From NCBI RefSeq assembly GCF_018687715.1, contig NC_056758.1, positions 27,468,967-27,532,966 on the forward strand: a stretch of DNA of 64,000 nucleotides. Direction: 5' to 3'. The stretch's first letter is position 1; each line of letters begins with the position of its first letter. Made by a program: the position numbers and the translations under genes. Of this stretch, positions 10,114 through 21,255 are shown in pieces. The DNA is from Carya illinoinensis. Taxonomy: Eukaryota > Streptophyta > Magnoliopsida > Fagales > Juglandaceae. The notes under the pieces were generated by a model that worked only from the letters and a program-made list of their open reading frames with translations, had not been told where the DNA came from and ran no database searches.

Positions 10114-11590
10114 ACATCCGAAAATCATAAAAACAATATGGTTGTGCATGTACCATGATCTCCCCTAGGGATCATCCGCATACCCTGGCTCTGTGCCACA
10201 CCGTAGGTAACGACTACGCATGTGACACCTAAACGAGCGATGCCCAGACTCGCGCCCCGCGCGTACCTGGCCAAGCCATCCTCTAATCCCCGCCACTCTA
10301 GGGACCAAGGAGTCGTCACGACAGCGTTACCGTATCGTGCGATCCGGTCGTTGCCTTGCGACAACCCAGGGGATGTCACTCAGTATTATCCACTCCCGAG
10401 TGACCAGAGGAGCTCCACCGAGATAATAACCCATCCCAGCTTGGGCTCGTAAGACACACGCACCCAAAAACCATTTACGCTAATAAAACAGGATTTTCTC
10501 GATTAAAACAAAATGCACATAAACACAATATGCAACTCACGCCTCATAGCTCAAATAATCAAGCAAACACAAACAAGCAAAACCAAGCACTCCGTCCTCA
10601 ATCCATCCGACCCCCGAACTCCTCGGACTCAGTCCGGAATCAACCAACCAACAGATAAATATTTATTGAATGAGCAAAATATATTTAAATCTAAAAGTAG
10701 GGTTTGGGAAATACTTACAGCGCTATATGGTATTTTTAGAAAACACACGGCGTTGCAAACGGCGGAAGGAAAGCAACGCAACAGTGAAAATTCGCTGTGG
10801 CCGTAGGTTGTAAAATACCCACTTTTGAACGGGGACAAACCAAGGCTCAGGATTGATAGGGAAGGGTCTAAGGATGTTTATGAAGCTAATGGAAGTGAAG
10901 TTTGGCCGTGGGTGGCGGCGGAAACGGCAGAGAAAGGCCGGATTTCCCAAAATGGAAAGCTAGCTCGTGGGAGCTGTTCCGGTGGCTGTTAGAGGCCGGA
11001 AATGGGTGGGTTAGGACGGCAAGGAGCCGGTGATGAAGTGGTGAAGAGATGGTGGCCGGAGGTGGAGCGACGGCGGCAGATCGGAGCAAAATTCGTGAGG
11101 CTTGCTAGGCGTTTTCCGGCCAAACGGCAGCTCCGTTGGCTGTGAAAATTGGTGGGGTGGTTCACCGGAGGGAGGGGAAGATTTTGGTAGGGGTGGTGTG
11201 CCGCACGGTGGCCGGCAGCAGTGGGTCTGGGCTAATGATGGTTCCGGCGTGGGAGAGGAGAGAGAGAGAGAGACGAACGGGGGGTTACACGCGGGAAGGG
11301 GAGGGGAAAAAAGAAAAAAAGAAAAAAAGAAAGAAAAGAGAAAAAGAGGAAAAGGAAAAAGGGAAAAGAAAAGATGTAGGAAAGAAATGAGGTCCAATCC
11401 TCACTCCGGAAACCAAAACGGATCCACCGAAAACGACATTAAAAACCGTAAAATGACTAATTAAATAAAACGCAACATCAAATAAATAAAAACTAATTAA
11501 AATACATTAATTTAAAATAAATAAACTAATATATTAATTAAATTAAAAACAACCCTTCAGTGAAAATACACGTAAAAGCGGGTCATCACA

Positions 11591-11595
11591 GGAAC
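11591..11595. repeat. Target duplication of the solo LTR (right)
   Basis: GGAAC, identical to 9504-9508. Confidence 0.9.
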
Positions 11596-12237
11596 CCTCG
11601 GACAGTCAACTTCGTTAACTTCCTAGTTAACGAAAAGAGCCCTTCCATGATCTTCCTCATGGAAACCAAATGTGATAGAACAAGACTGGAAGAAGTTAGC
11701 AAAATTCTGAAGTTTGATGCATGCCTGGCTGTCGAGAGTAGAGGCTCCAGTGGGGGCCTTACTCTCATGTGGAATAACAAAGAAGATGTTGTCATCTATA
11801 ACTACTCTAGGTGGCACATTAATGCTCAAGCCTCAAACAACATCAATACACAATCCTGGCTTTTTACTGGTTTTTATGGTCACCCTGTGACTTCTAAAAG
11901 GAATAGCAGCTGGCAATTCTTAAAGTCCCTCAAGCCCACTAACTCTTCCCCATGGTTCTGTTGTGGAGACTTCAATGAAATTACTTGCCAGAATGAGAAG
12001 ATGGGTGGTCCTCCTAGGCCTTACAAACAAATGGAGACCTTCAGAAGTGCACTGGATTGGTGCTCTCTAAACCAAGTGATGACTTTTGGACCCAAGTACA
12101 CTTGGACTAATAACAGACGTGGCCAAAACTTCACTAAGGAACTTTTAGATCGAGCACTAGCCAACCCCATTTGGCTGTAATTATTCAGAGAAGCATCCTG
12201 CTCAGTATCCCCTGCAGTAAAATCAGACCACTCACCC

Positions 12238-13971
12238 TTGCATATTTCATTAGGTGATCAGAGGAGCCAAAACAATTTCATCTCTAAACCCTTCAGATTT
12301 GAGGTAGCCTGGTCCTTAAAGGAAGATTGTGGTAGTATCATAAAAGAGGCATGGAGGAAAGTTGTCCCAGATGGTTTTAATACATCACTGATTACAAAAA
12401 AAAAATTAAGTATCTGTAGTTTGGCCCTTAAAAGGTGGAATAAATCTTCGAACAGAACTTCACCTACAGAGATCAAGGAGAAAATGAAGAGGCTTAGTGT
12501 CTTACAAGAAGAGGACAGAGGTGACCAAATCGATTCCATTCTAAAACTGCAAAGTGAGATTGAAAGGCACCTAGTGGAGGAAGACTTGAAATGGAAGCAA
12601 AGGGCCAAGCAACATTGGCTGAAAGTGGGAGACAAAAATACAAGGTTTTATCACCTTCATGCCTCTCAAAGGAGGAAAACAAACAGAATATCTCAAATCT
12701 TAGATGAAAGAGGATTACCTGCCAATGAGAAGCAACACATAGGATCCATTTTCTCAAACTTCTTCCACAAACTCTTCACTACCTCTAACCCCTTTGGTAT
12801 TGCAGATTGCCTAGAGAACATGCCTCAAAAGGTTACTTATAAGATGAATGAGTACCTTGGGAAGGAGTACATAGAAGTGGAAATAAAGGCAGCTATCTTT
12901 CGGATGAATGGTCTAGGTTCTCCAGGTCCAGATGGTTATCCAGCCTCTTTCTACCAAACAAACTGGGATCTAGTTGGGAGAAAAGTCAGCACTTATGCTC
13001 TAAACATTCTAAACAATGGTGGAACCATAGAGGGGGTTAATGACACGTACATCACCTTAATCCCAAAAATCAAAGAATCAAAGAAAGTCACTGACTTTAG
13101 GCCTATTAGTCTCTGTAATGTGCTATACAAGATTGTAGCCAAAGTGATCTCAAACAAACTCAAAACAGTTTTGCCAAATATCATTTCTCCAAGTCAAACT
13201 GCTTTTGTTCCAGGCAGGATCATTTCTGATAACATAGTGGTAGCTTATGAAGTCCTACACTCAATGACAACCAGAATGCAAGGTAAAGAAGGATATATGG
13301 CTTTCAAGTTGGACATGAGCAAGACATACAATCGAGTGGAGTGGGAATTCTTAACATCAGTCATGGCCAAACTGGGCTTTAATAACAGCTTGATAGATCT
13401 GATAACAAGATGCACCTCCTCAGTTTCCTACTCAATACTACTCAATGGTGAACCTCAACCCTTTTTCAAGCCTACCCGTGGTCTGAGACAAGGGGATCCC
13501 CTATCCCCCTATCTCTTCATCCTGTGTACTGAAGCTCTATCTTGGTCACTCCACAAGGTAGAGAAAAAAAGGAGTATCTCTAGTGTTCCTATGGGAAAAG
13601 GCCCCACTCGGATCAGCCACCTTTTCTTTGTTGATGATAGCTTGATTTTCTGCAAGGCCAATTCTCTTGAGTGGAGTAGGCTGATGGGGATCCTAAACCA
13701 ATACGAATGTGCCTCTGGACAAGTACTGAACAAGGAAAAGTCCTCCATTTACTTTAGCAAGAACACACCAGAGGAAAAAAACAAGAGGGCAATTCTGCAG
13801 ATAGCTGGGGTAAAGGCCATTGGAACCTATGAAAGATATCTTGGACTCCCTTCCATGGTGGGAAGAAAGAAAAGTGCAGCTTTCCATGGACTCATTAATA
13901 GAATATGGGCTAGAGTTACAAACTGGAAGACAAATTGCTTATCAATAGCTGGGAAAGAGGTACTCATCTAA
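12238..13971 (+). pseudogene. LINE ORF2 reverse transcriptase domain
   Basis: This 577-codon open stretch copies LINE RNA at the nicked target. Visible motifs in order are WKQRAKQHWLKVGDKNTRFYH, SPGPDGYPASFY, FRPISLCNVLYKIVAKVI, AFVPGRIISDNIVVAYE, KLDMSKTYNRVEW (motif A), GLRQGDPLSPYLFI and FFVDDSLIF (motif C, FVDD). In motif A the usual AYDRVEW is TYNRVEW. A stop at about 13969 separates it from the next block, in the same frame. Confidence 0.93.
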
Positions 13972-13977
13972 TCTGTA

Positions 13978-14937
13978 TTGCAGGCCATTCCCACCTACAC
14001 CATGGGCATATTCTTGCTTCCTAAAACCATCACAGACAGGTTGGACAAACTACTAAGAAAATTCTGGTGGGGCTTCAATGAGGATCACACAAAATTCCAA
14101 TGGGTCAAGTGGGACAAACTTAGCAAACCTAAAGATCAGGGTAGACTATGCTTCAGGAACTTTAGGAGTTTCAACTTAGCTCTCCTAGCTAAGCAAGGAT
14201 GGCAAGTCCTCACACGTCCTGAATCTCTCCCTGCCCAAATACTAAAGCAAAAATACTTTGCCAATGGAGAGTTCTTAGATGCAGAAATGGGACTAAGACC
14301 CTCTCTAATTTGGAGAAGTCTCAAAGCTGGAATGAGTCTATAGAAAGAAGGACTCCAATGGAGAATCGACAATGGTTTTAAAGTCAAAATATGGGAAGAT
14401 AGGTGGCTGCCCAGACCTCACTTCCTCATCCCATGCCAAGACAGCAATGCCGATCTAGATGTAGCTCAAGTGTCTGACCTGGTTGATCATGAACTCAGGA
14501 GATGGAATGACAACTTACTCAATAGGTTGTTCCCACAGGAAATGGTGGACATCATTAAATCCATCCCTATCAGTTTGGGCAACAGACAAGACAGGTTGGG
14601 ATGGGGAGGCACTCCTAATGGCAAATTCACTGTTAAAAGTGCATACCACGTACACAGGGCACTACAAACAAATTTAGAAGGTGCTTCCTCCTGCAATACG
14701 CCTCAAGAAAGCTATTGGAAGACAATATGGAAGATGGGAGTTCCCAATGGAGTCAGAATGTTCTTATGGAGGGCCTACAATGAAGCATTACCGACTCTCA
14801 ACAATCTGTTTAGAAGAAAGATATATGAATCCTCCCTATGCCCAATATGTCAACTGGAAGAAGATGTTTGTGGACATGTGAAGCAGCCAAAGATGTTTGG
14901 GGCCAAGCTAGTAGACAGGTACAGAAATTGGCTCTAA
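13978..14937 (+). pseudogene. LINE ORF2 downstream region with zinc-binding (zf-RVT) domain
   Basis: The reading continues with IPTYTMGIFLLPKTI, FWWGFNEDH and WVKWDKLSKPK. The zf-RVT block follows: FTVKSAYHVHRAL, MGVPNGVRMFLWRAYNEALPT, and CPICQLEEDVCGHV near 14840-14880. A stop near 14341 and a frame break after 14880 interrupt it. This region normally links RT to the C-terminal RNase H in plant L1 elements. Confidence 0.85.
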
Positions 14938-15106
14938 GTAAGAATGAGTTCAAGGATATCTGGAACATAATGACTGAAAGGCTACCTAAACATGAATTGG
15001 ATGAAGTGGAATGATAGCTCGACAAATATAGACTAGGAAAAATGAGTTTATTCATGACAAGGGATTCAGGCACCCAAACTTTGTCATCTATAAGGCTATT
15101 AGTGAC

Positions 15107-15658
15107 TTGAGACTTTTCAAGGCCACCAAACCTATCAATCTCGAGGAGATCCCCACTAGAAACACTGAGGTTGCAAAATGGAGGAAGCCTACAAAGGGAA
15201 AATACAAACTCAACTGGGATGCCTCCATTAATGACTCTAGAGGACTAATAGGCATTGGAGCTATAATCCGAGACAGCTATGGGAGAGTTCTTGGCACACT
15301 CAGAGCTAGACGCAACATGAAGCTATCTCCCTTTGCAGCAGAAGCATATGCTCTAATGACTACAGTCCTTTTCAGCAAGGAAGCTGGACTCAGTGAGGTT
15401 CATCTAGAGGGTGACTCTCTTCAAGTGGTGGAGAAGTTGAAGAAACCAGCAGAGGATTAGAGTCCAGGACGTCTAATGATTGAAGACACAGAATGTTCTT
15501 AGATCCTTTGTCTTATGGACTGTTTGTCACACTACAATGGATGCTAATATGGCAGCACACTTGCTAGCCAAGGATGCCCTCTTAAGTGAAGTTGATCACT
15601 ATGATCTAGAGGAGACCCCTGATTGTATCAAGCAACTAGTTATTTCTAATTCTATATA
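15107..15658 (+). pseudogene. LINE ORF2 RNase H (RVT_3) domain
   Basis: The reading KYKLNWDASINDSRGLIGIG opens the RNase H fold. AEAYALMTTVLF and VHLEGDSLQVVEKL follow. A stop at 15460 cuts it, and after a frame change the end is recognisable (MAAHLLAKDALLSEVDHYDL). This domain removes RNA from the RNA:DNA hybrid. The 3' UTR and poly(A) follow at once. Confidence 0.85.
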
Positions 15659-15674
15659 ATCTGTTTGCTTATGT

Positions 15675-15702
15675 AATAAAGTTCTTCTCATTTCAAAAAA
15701 AA
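15675..15702 (+). terminator. Poly(A) signal and tail of LINE L1-a
   Basis: AATAAA at 15675-15680 is followed by a run of about ten A at 15695-15704, merging into the target duplication. Confidence 0.85.
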
Positions 15703-15716
15703 AAGTGTTCGATTGA
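15703..15716. repeat. Right target-site duplication of LINE L1-a
   Basis: AAGTGTTCGATTGA, identical to 8791-8804. Confidence 0.93.
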
Positions 15717-16450
15717 CAACTTCAGTTTGTCCATCGGTTTGTGGATAATACAAAGAACTAGCCTTCAACTTACTTCCTTCCAAAACATGCTCATGAATAC
15801 TCTATCCCGATCTGAAACAATACTTTTAGGGAACCCATGCAACTTCATTACATTATCAATGAAAGCTTTGGCCACACTCTTGGTTGTGTATGGATGCTTG
15901 AGAGGAATGAAGTGTGCATATTTACTAAGTCGATCAACCACCACAAAGATCACTTCATAACCCCCACTTGTAGGTAAACCTTCAATGAAGTTCATTGACA
16001 ATTCCTCTCAAATCTTGTTTGGAATTGGCAATGGTTGCTACTTGAATTTTTTGCATACATCACACTCGGCTACCATCTTCTTCACTTCTTTCTTGGGCCC
16101 CGGTAGAAAAAAATTTTCAGCCTAATATAGGTTCTTAACCACCCCGAGTGGCCCCCTTTCTTACTATTATGGAAGTGGTCAAGGATCTCCCTCCTCAAAT
16201 TCGGCACAGTAGGGACATAGACATACCCCTTGTAATAGATGAGGCCATCCCTTACCTTGAAACTGACCACTCCTCCATCTTGGGCATCAAGTAGCTCAAT
16301 AATCTCCAAAGCCGGAGCATCAATGCGTGTAACCTCTCTAATCTTGTCCCACACTCTCCATTCAGCCCCACTCAAGGCCATCAACATTGGATCATCTTCT
16401 TCATAAATAGTCCACAAAAAGTAGTTCCCTCGAATATCAAAGCCACACAA
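15717..16450 (-). pseudogene. Integrase of B: zinc-binding and catalytic core (N-terminal part)
   Basis: Minus-strand reading shows GLIYYKGYVYVPTVPNLRRE and HNSKKGGHSGWLRTYI (integrase zinc-binding region). The core follows: [50 protein letters not shown] (second catalytic Asp) and VFMSMFWKE. The first catalytic Asp of the usual MDFI is Asn here (MNFI). The core is interrupted by the LINE and continues at 8790. Confidence 0.87.
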
Positions 16451-17096
16451 GGCTTGTCCTCCTTAGGTACCAAAGCTTTCCACATATGCTTCTTAGTCCC
16501 AAGCTTGAATTCCATGGTCATCTTTCCATAATCATTTATCACTTTCCCCATGCTTCTAAGCCAAACATTGCCCAATACATTCTTAAGACCCCCACGTGCC
16601 AAGACATGAAGATCGGCTACAATCCTCACACCTTGTATGTTCATCTTCACTTCTTTAACAAGTTATTCACATCTCAACTTGCCCCATTGGCTACTTTCAC
16701 CTCAAATGGCTCTATGGCACATGGCCTCAACCCAATCTTGGTGACAATGTTGGCGTTGATAAAGTTATGGGTCGATCCACTATCCACCAATAGAGTCACC
16801 TCAAATTTTCTTACCCATGCCATTACTCTCATAGATGTGGGTCTAAGTACCCCCAAAATGGCATTCAAAGATAATTCAACCTCCTTTAGTGGCTCACTAG
16901 ATTCGGCCTTCTGTTTCGACTCTTCACTAGTTGTCTCAACATGTCCATCATCTTCTACTTCATTTGTTTCATCTTCAAGCAACACATATGCTTGTCCGGC
17001 CTTACACTTGTGCTCTTTACTCCATTTGTCACCACATTTGAAGCAAAGACCCTTCTTTATCCTCTCTCGGACCTCTTCTCTAGATAACTTTCTCAC
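16381..17096 (-). pseudogene. Gag zinc knuckle, protease and post-protease region of B
   Basis: Minus-strand order: a CX2C-type knuckle (CFKCGDKWSKEHKCK), an acidic linker, the aspartic protease motif LLVDSGSTHNFI, then VQG-type GVRIVADLHVLARGGLKNVLG and WLRSMGKVINDYGKMTMEF. The protease cleaves Gag-Pol. The next domain should be RT, but the sequence jumps to the integrase zinc-binding region within about 100 bp. RT and RNase H, normally about 1.5-2 kb, have been lost. Confidence 0.87.
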
Positions 17097-17099
17097 TTT

Positions 17100-18340
17100 A
17101 TATGGCTTTGGTTTGGATGCACTCCCTTCCCCCTCCTTGCCTTTCCAAGGAACTTTGGTTTACAAAGGTTTGGAAACTTTGCTCCCTATGTCCTTAGAAT
17201 GACACTTCTCAATGTGAGTGCTCTCCTCTAGTATTTCAACCATTCTCATAACTTCTTGTAAACTCCTTGGTTGCTTGAACTTTATCTCCTTGGCAAGCCA
17301 AGGTTTCAACCCATCTACAAAGTACCAATTAGTGCTTCTTCGGACCAACCCCTTACCAAGGTTTGGAGTTGTCGAAACTCATCAATGAAGTGGTGTACTT
17401 TTCCCTCTTGTTTCAACTTTGCTAGTTGCCCATGATGGTTGACAATTTTTGAAGGCCCAAATTGCATCAAAAATTCCTTTTCAAAGGCCATCCACCCTAG
17501 GCACTTCCTCTCTTTATCAGATTGATCACGAAGCCAACACCACCACTTACTTGCTCTTCCTTCAAGATGAAAATATGCTGTAAAAACTCTTTCTCTTCTT
17601 GGAACTTCATATACATGGAAATAATGATCCACCTTGTCCAACCATTCATATGGATCCCCCCATTAAACTTGGGGAAGTCCACCCTTGGTCTCTTAGGTCC
17701 CCCGGTCATAAGCCCGGTTTCCAACTCTATCATCATAGTGGCAGTCGTCACCATTTCTTATACCATGATGTCTTCTATCTCTCTCACGGTCATGGTGTCT
17801 TCTCTCAAATCGGTTGTCATGGCCCAAAGGCCTCTCCTCCTCATGCTCATACTCGGCCTCATGGTCATCCTCATGCCTTGGAATATCATACATCACCCAT
17901 TGGTATTCTCCTCTCATGCTTAGGGTTCTAGTGCAATTCCCCTCATTACGGATCCATCTCTCCACGGCTACATGGTCGTTCTCAACACGACCTCCTCTTC
18001 TCATTTCAACTCTAGGTGGCTCATGCATAGACTCGGTCACACTTGTTTCTACACCATCGACAAAAGCATCATGCCTTTGTCCATTAGTCTCAAGGCATTG
18101 CCCTTGGCCTTCAACAAGTCTCCTCTCCAATCTTTCTATGCTCTTATGGGTCTCTCTCTGCATGGTATCCATGGCTCTTCTATTCTCAATACTATCCCAA
18201 GTCGTGGCAATCAAGGCCATCCTTAGTTCGGCCATGTTAGTGTTGACCTCACTAAGAATGTCCATGATTTTGGATGTATGCCCTTCAAGCATCTCTAGGC
18301 ATTCCCAATTGGAACTCCTCTTTCCTTCGGTTTCTATATT
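17100..18340 (-). pseudogene. Gag capsid region of B
   Basis: Minus-strand ORFs give NWECLEMLEGHTSKIMDILS near the N-terminus, then a basic/acidic linker rich in Arg, His and Glu (17700-17950). Capsid motifs follow (PRVDFPKFNG; WTRWIIISMY, a decayed form; RASKWWCWLRDQ; FEKEFLMQFGPSK; LAKLKQEG; FVDGLKPWLAKEIKF). The frame changes between 17641 and 17693 and near 17340. The N-terminal limit is blurred by the junction with CACTA repeats at about 18345. Confidence 0.82.
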
Positions 18341-18344
18341 GAAT

Positions 18345-19250
18345 GTCCATAATTCGCAGCATTTTTCTAACAGCGTAATCGTCTGCCGGTAATGAAGGGT
18401 TGCTATTTTCATTATTTCGGCATTTGCACAAACGCCGGTATTTGTAAATCTCATTAGTGGCGTTTGTATACAATTTAGCGACATTTCTTGAAACACTGCC
18501 ACAATACCTAATATTAATAGTATTTCTCAAAATGCCGCCACTTTATCGTTGTCATCCCCTGGCATATACTAACGGCGTTACCATAAATGTCACTGCTACT
18601 ACATTACTGACGCATCATTTAAATTGATGGCATTTATTTAAATGCCACTAATAGTACGTTGGCGGCGGCACATTGAATTTGTTAACAACGTTTATTCTAT
18701 CGCCGCCACTTTTTCAAATAGCGGTGTTACGATAAATGCCGCTACTTGTAATTTCTTGACTCATTATATAAATTGGTGGCTAATAGTATGTTGGCGGTGG
18801 CACATTGAATCATTTAATGGCATTCATCTAAACACCACCAATGATCTAATTTCGCAGCGATTATCTAAACACCGCCATTAGTAAACTGCCAACTCGTCAT
18901 ATAATTTGGCAGTATTTCTTTAAATGCTACTAATAGTACTTTGGCAAATTTATTAATGGTGTTTATCTAAACAACGCCAATTTTTAAAATAACAACGTTA
19001 ACATAAATGCCGCAACATTACGTTGCCAGTGCATCATATAAATTAGCGACATTTATTTAAATGACACTAATAATACGTTAGCAGCAAATTGAATTTATTA
19101 ACGACGTTTATCTAAACACCACGATGAGTTTTTTTTTTCTGTATTGCAGCTTATTGTAAACACTGACACATTTTTTAAATTAATGACATTAATACAAACA
19201 CCACTACAAATATGTTACCGATGCTTTGCATTAATTAACGAAATATAGGA
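18345..19250 (+). repeat. Left subterminal repeat array of the CACTA element
   Basis: Degenerate units of about 20-30 bp alternate GGCG/CGCC with TTTAT/ATAAA, such as TGGCGTTTGT, AAACGCCGGT and AAATGCCGC, in both orientations. This is the transposase-binding array typical of CACTA ends. No ORF is supported here. Confidence 0.75.
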
Positions 19251-19960
19251 CACTCCAATAATATGATATCCCACAATAAAAAATATATATAATATATTAA
19301 TTAATAATAAATATGATATAATGGGCCATTATTCATATGATAAAAAAATTACAAATCAATGCACAAGAAAGCTTTCCATGGATAATTTTTCTTCTTCACG
19401 TTGTGTTTGTCATTAGCTTTAGGACCATTTCTTTCATGGTTAGTTCTTCACATTTATCCAATAGTTCTTTGAAATTGTTATGCAATTGTTAAGCCTAGAA
19501 AATATCAAAAAGTTATACTAAATTAATAGAGAGAATAATATAAGTTAAAGAAATAAAGCATAGCAAGTTATATATATAAATAGATGGTACATTTTCTAAA
19601 AAAGGAAAAACAATCCTTGCACAGACCAAATTATTCAAAACTTAGTGATTTATGATAACTTGATACAGTCATAAGCATCATAAGAAAGAAGCTCAAATAT
19701 GTGCTCATAGTTTGAGAAGCCTATATGGACCAGAGTGTATATTAGATACCTTCTGCCTTTTCATTTTGAAACAAGATATGATAATCATGGGAGTAATACT
19801 TTTAACCTCCATGTTACTCGATAACTACATAATGAGTTATGTAATCTTGCTTTTACATTTTTTTCAATGACTTGATAGTAGGTCAGATTGGAATAAAAAT
19901 ATACACAGCTAGCTACTCATAAGAAAATTACCATAGCAAATAGGATACTGATCATTTAAA
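19251..19960. other. AT-rich CACTA left-arm DNA
   Basis: There is no recognisable gene. A minus-strand stretch near 19400-19480 reads NNFKELLDKCEELTMKEM and could be a captured exon, but I cannot assign it. Confidence 0.4.
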
Positions 19961-20081
19961 TGCATTGTTATGTTCTGGATCTAGAACCTCCAGTAGAGCT
20001 GAAGCCGGATCCCCACGCACATCAGAACCTGTTTTGTCAATCTCATCCAGTAGCATGACCGGATTACAAACTACTACTCTC
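19961..20081 (-). pseudogene. Lon protease exon fragment (AAA+ Walker B region)
   Basis: Minus-strand reading is open for 40 codons and contains [15 protein letters not shown] followed by [18 protein letters not shown]. This is the Walker B segment of ATP-dependent Lon proteases, which degrade damaged proteins in mitochondria, chloroplasts or peroxisomes. A TTTTAG acceptor-like sequence stands directly upstream (20082-20087). After LDPEHN the homology weakens and the frame breaks (about 19935-19960). No other Lon exon is seen, so this is an isolated fragment, probably captured by the CACTA element. Identification is very secure; the capture mechanism is inference. Confidence 0.9.
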
Positions 20082-20573
20082 TAAAACAAATTCATGAGTA
20101 AGAATAATTTTTGTCTAAGTCAATATCATTAAATTGAGATTATTAAATAAAAGAAGGAAAATAAAAAACTGAATATTTGATCAAGACGCTCCATGGTAAA
20201 AACCATCCATATAGACACCTTGCATTAGATGCCCAAAACTATACATGGTCCAAAGACAGGATCAACTTATCCTCACTAAACTGTCAAATCCAGATAACTT
20301 GTTCACGTAGAACAGGTCCAACACCAAACTAAACCAGGTTTTCATATAGCACATGGATCTATTTCTCTAAGCTATATAATTCCAAATATTGACAAACGAA
20401 ACAAGATTTATGCAACCACATTCATCCTCAGTCAACTATCCAAACAGGTAAGATTTATGCATTTTAAGTTTAGAAAAACCTCTTCCAAACGGTTGGTGAA
20501 GTGTAATGAACCATAACTTCTATGGTGTCAATGAATGCTCAATTGAATGGTCAAATATCCAAACAGGTAAGAT

Positions 20574-20608
<35 letters not shown>
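20574..20608. repeat. (AT)n microsatellite
   Basis: About 17 TA/AT repeats in the CACTA left arm. Confidence 0.9.
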
Positions 20609-20609
<1 letters not shown>

Positions 20610-20832
20610 CCAAAACACAAAAATATGGTCAAATATTCCTCATGTAGCATTCTTTTTTTCCCCTTTAAATCATGGTCTTAAAGGTCAAAAAATTGAGGGA
20701 ACAAAAAAGGTCACAAACCACTAATAGTCACGTTGTTTTTGGATTAACGCTGAGGAATTAAATTAATGGCGTGAAGAAATTATTGGTGTCCAGCATTAAT
20801 AATGAATTAAAATCAACACTTTACATGAATAG

Positions 20833-21255
20833 ATGTACCTTGAATCAAACGATGTAACTCAGTTGCTCAGAAGGTTCGATCACGTAGATAGTTGGATTGG
20901 AGGAGGAGGAGATCATATGGGAGCGCCAAACGACATCCCTCGGGGTAGAAGTAGGAAGTCATCCTCAAGTGGACACCACAGATTCGTAGGAGTCCAACAG
21001 AGGCCATCCGGGAGATGGGTGGCTGAGATCAAGGACTCCTTGCATAAGGTCAGGCTTCGACTGGGAACATTCAACACTACTGAGGACGCTGCTCATGCGT
21101 ATGATGTTGTTGCTCGGAACTTACGCAGTGCCAATGCTCGCACCAACTTTGAGTTACTGCAGTTCAAATCAAACACTTGCGGTGGCGCCGGTGCTAACCA
21201 TGTTTTCAACGAGAGTGTGGAGCCCTTCTCATTCAAGCAAGGGAGTTACATATGA
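20833..21255 (+). pseudogene. AP2/ERF-domain gene, probably degraded
   Basis: This 140-codon intronless ORF has an AP2/ERF DNA-binding domain at residues 50-107 (RFVGVQQRPSGRWVAEIKDS, then VRLRLGTFNTTEDAAHAYD, ending NARTNFEL). ERF proteins bind GCC-box or DRE DNA in the nucleus. From memory it is nearest the RAP2.11/ERN-like ERFs. Conserved residues differ: usual GVRQRP is GVQQRP, LWLGTF is LRLGTF, and YDEAA is YDVVA. The changed Arg and Trp are normally important for DNA contact and folding, so the product may not bind. It lies in the CACTA left arm, 750 bp from the Lon fragment, which favours capture over a native gene. Confidence 0.7.

Larger units (their letters stand above)
9509..11590 (-). 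mobile_element. Solo LTR of family A (minus strand) inside LINE L1-a
   Basis: This single 2082-bp LTR starts TGTGACGCCC and ends GGTCATCACA on the plus strand, with GGAAC duplicated on both sides. No interior remains, so it arose by recombination between the two LTRs of a full element. Its central part matches the A2 subfamily (hairpins at about 10020-10110, no 66-bp units), not A1. Confidence 0.95.
9470..12237 (+). pseudogene. LINE ORF2 endonuclease domain, split by a solo LTR
   Basis: The APE-type endonuclease nicks the target to prime reverse transcription. It starts MNFISWNCRGLGN at 9470 and is broken at 9508 by the solo LTR. It resumes at 11596 and shows FLMETKC, SGGLTLMW, CCGDFNEI, TWTNNRRG and SDHSPL. 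Removing the LTR and one GGAAC copy restores the frame, so the domain was whole when the LTR landed. A stop at about 12178 lies between LLDRALANPIWL and the SDHSPL motif. Confidence 0.88.
8805..15702 (+). mobile_element. LINE L1-a, 5'-truncated, inserted in B integrase
   Basis: A poly(A) tail (15695-15704), an AATAAA signal (15675) and a perfect 14-bp duplication mark target-primed reverse transcription. It contains the end of ORF1 and an ORF2 with endonuclease, RT, zinc-binding and RNase H domains. Without the solo LTR it is about 4.8 kb; plant L1s are commonly 6-7 kb, so the 5' part is missing. In-frame stops make it inactive. Confidence 0.93.

Noticed and set aside
16486..18392. Several plus-strand ORFs of 84-238 codons
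   Set aside because: They are antisense shadows of the gag-protease region of element B, which has recognisable motifs on the minus strand.
19380..19490. Possible captured exon reading NNFKELLDKCEELTMKEM on the minus strand
   Set aside because: The open stretch is short, in AT-rich DNA, and I could not assign it to any protein.
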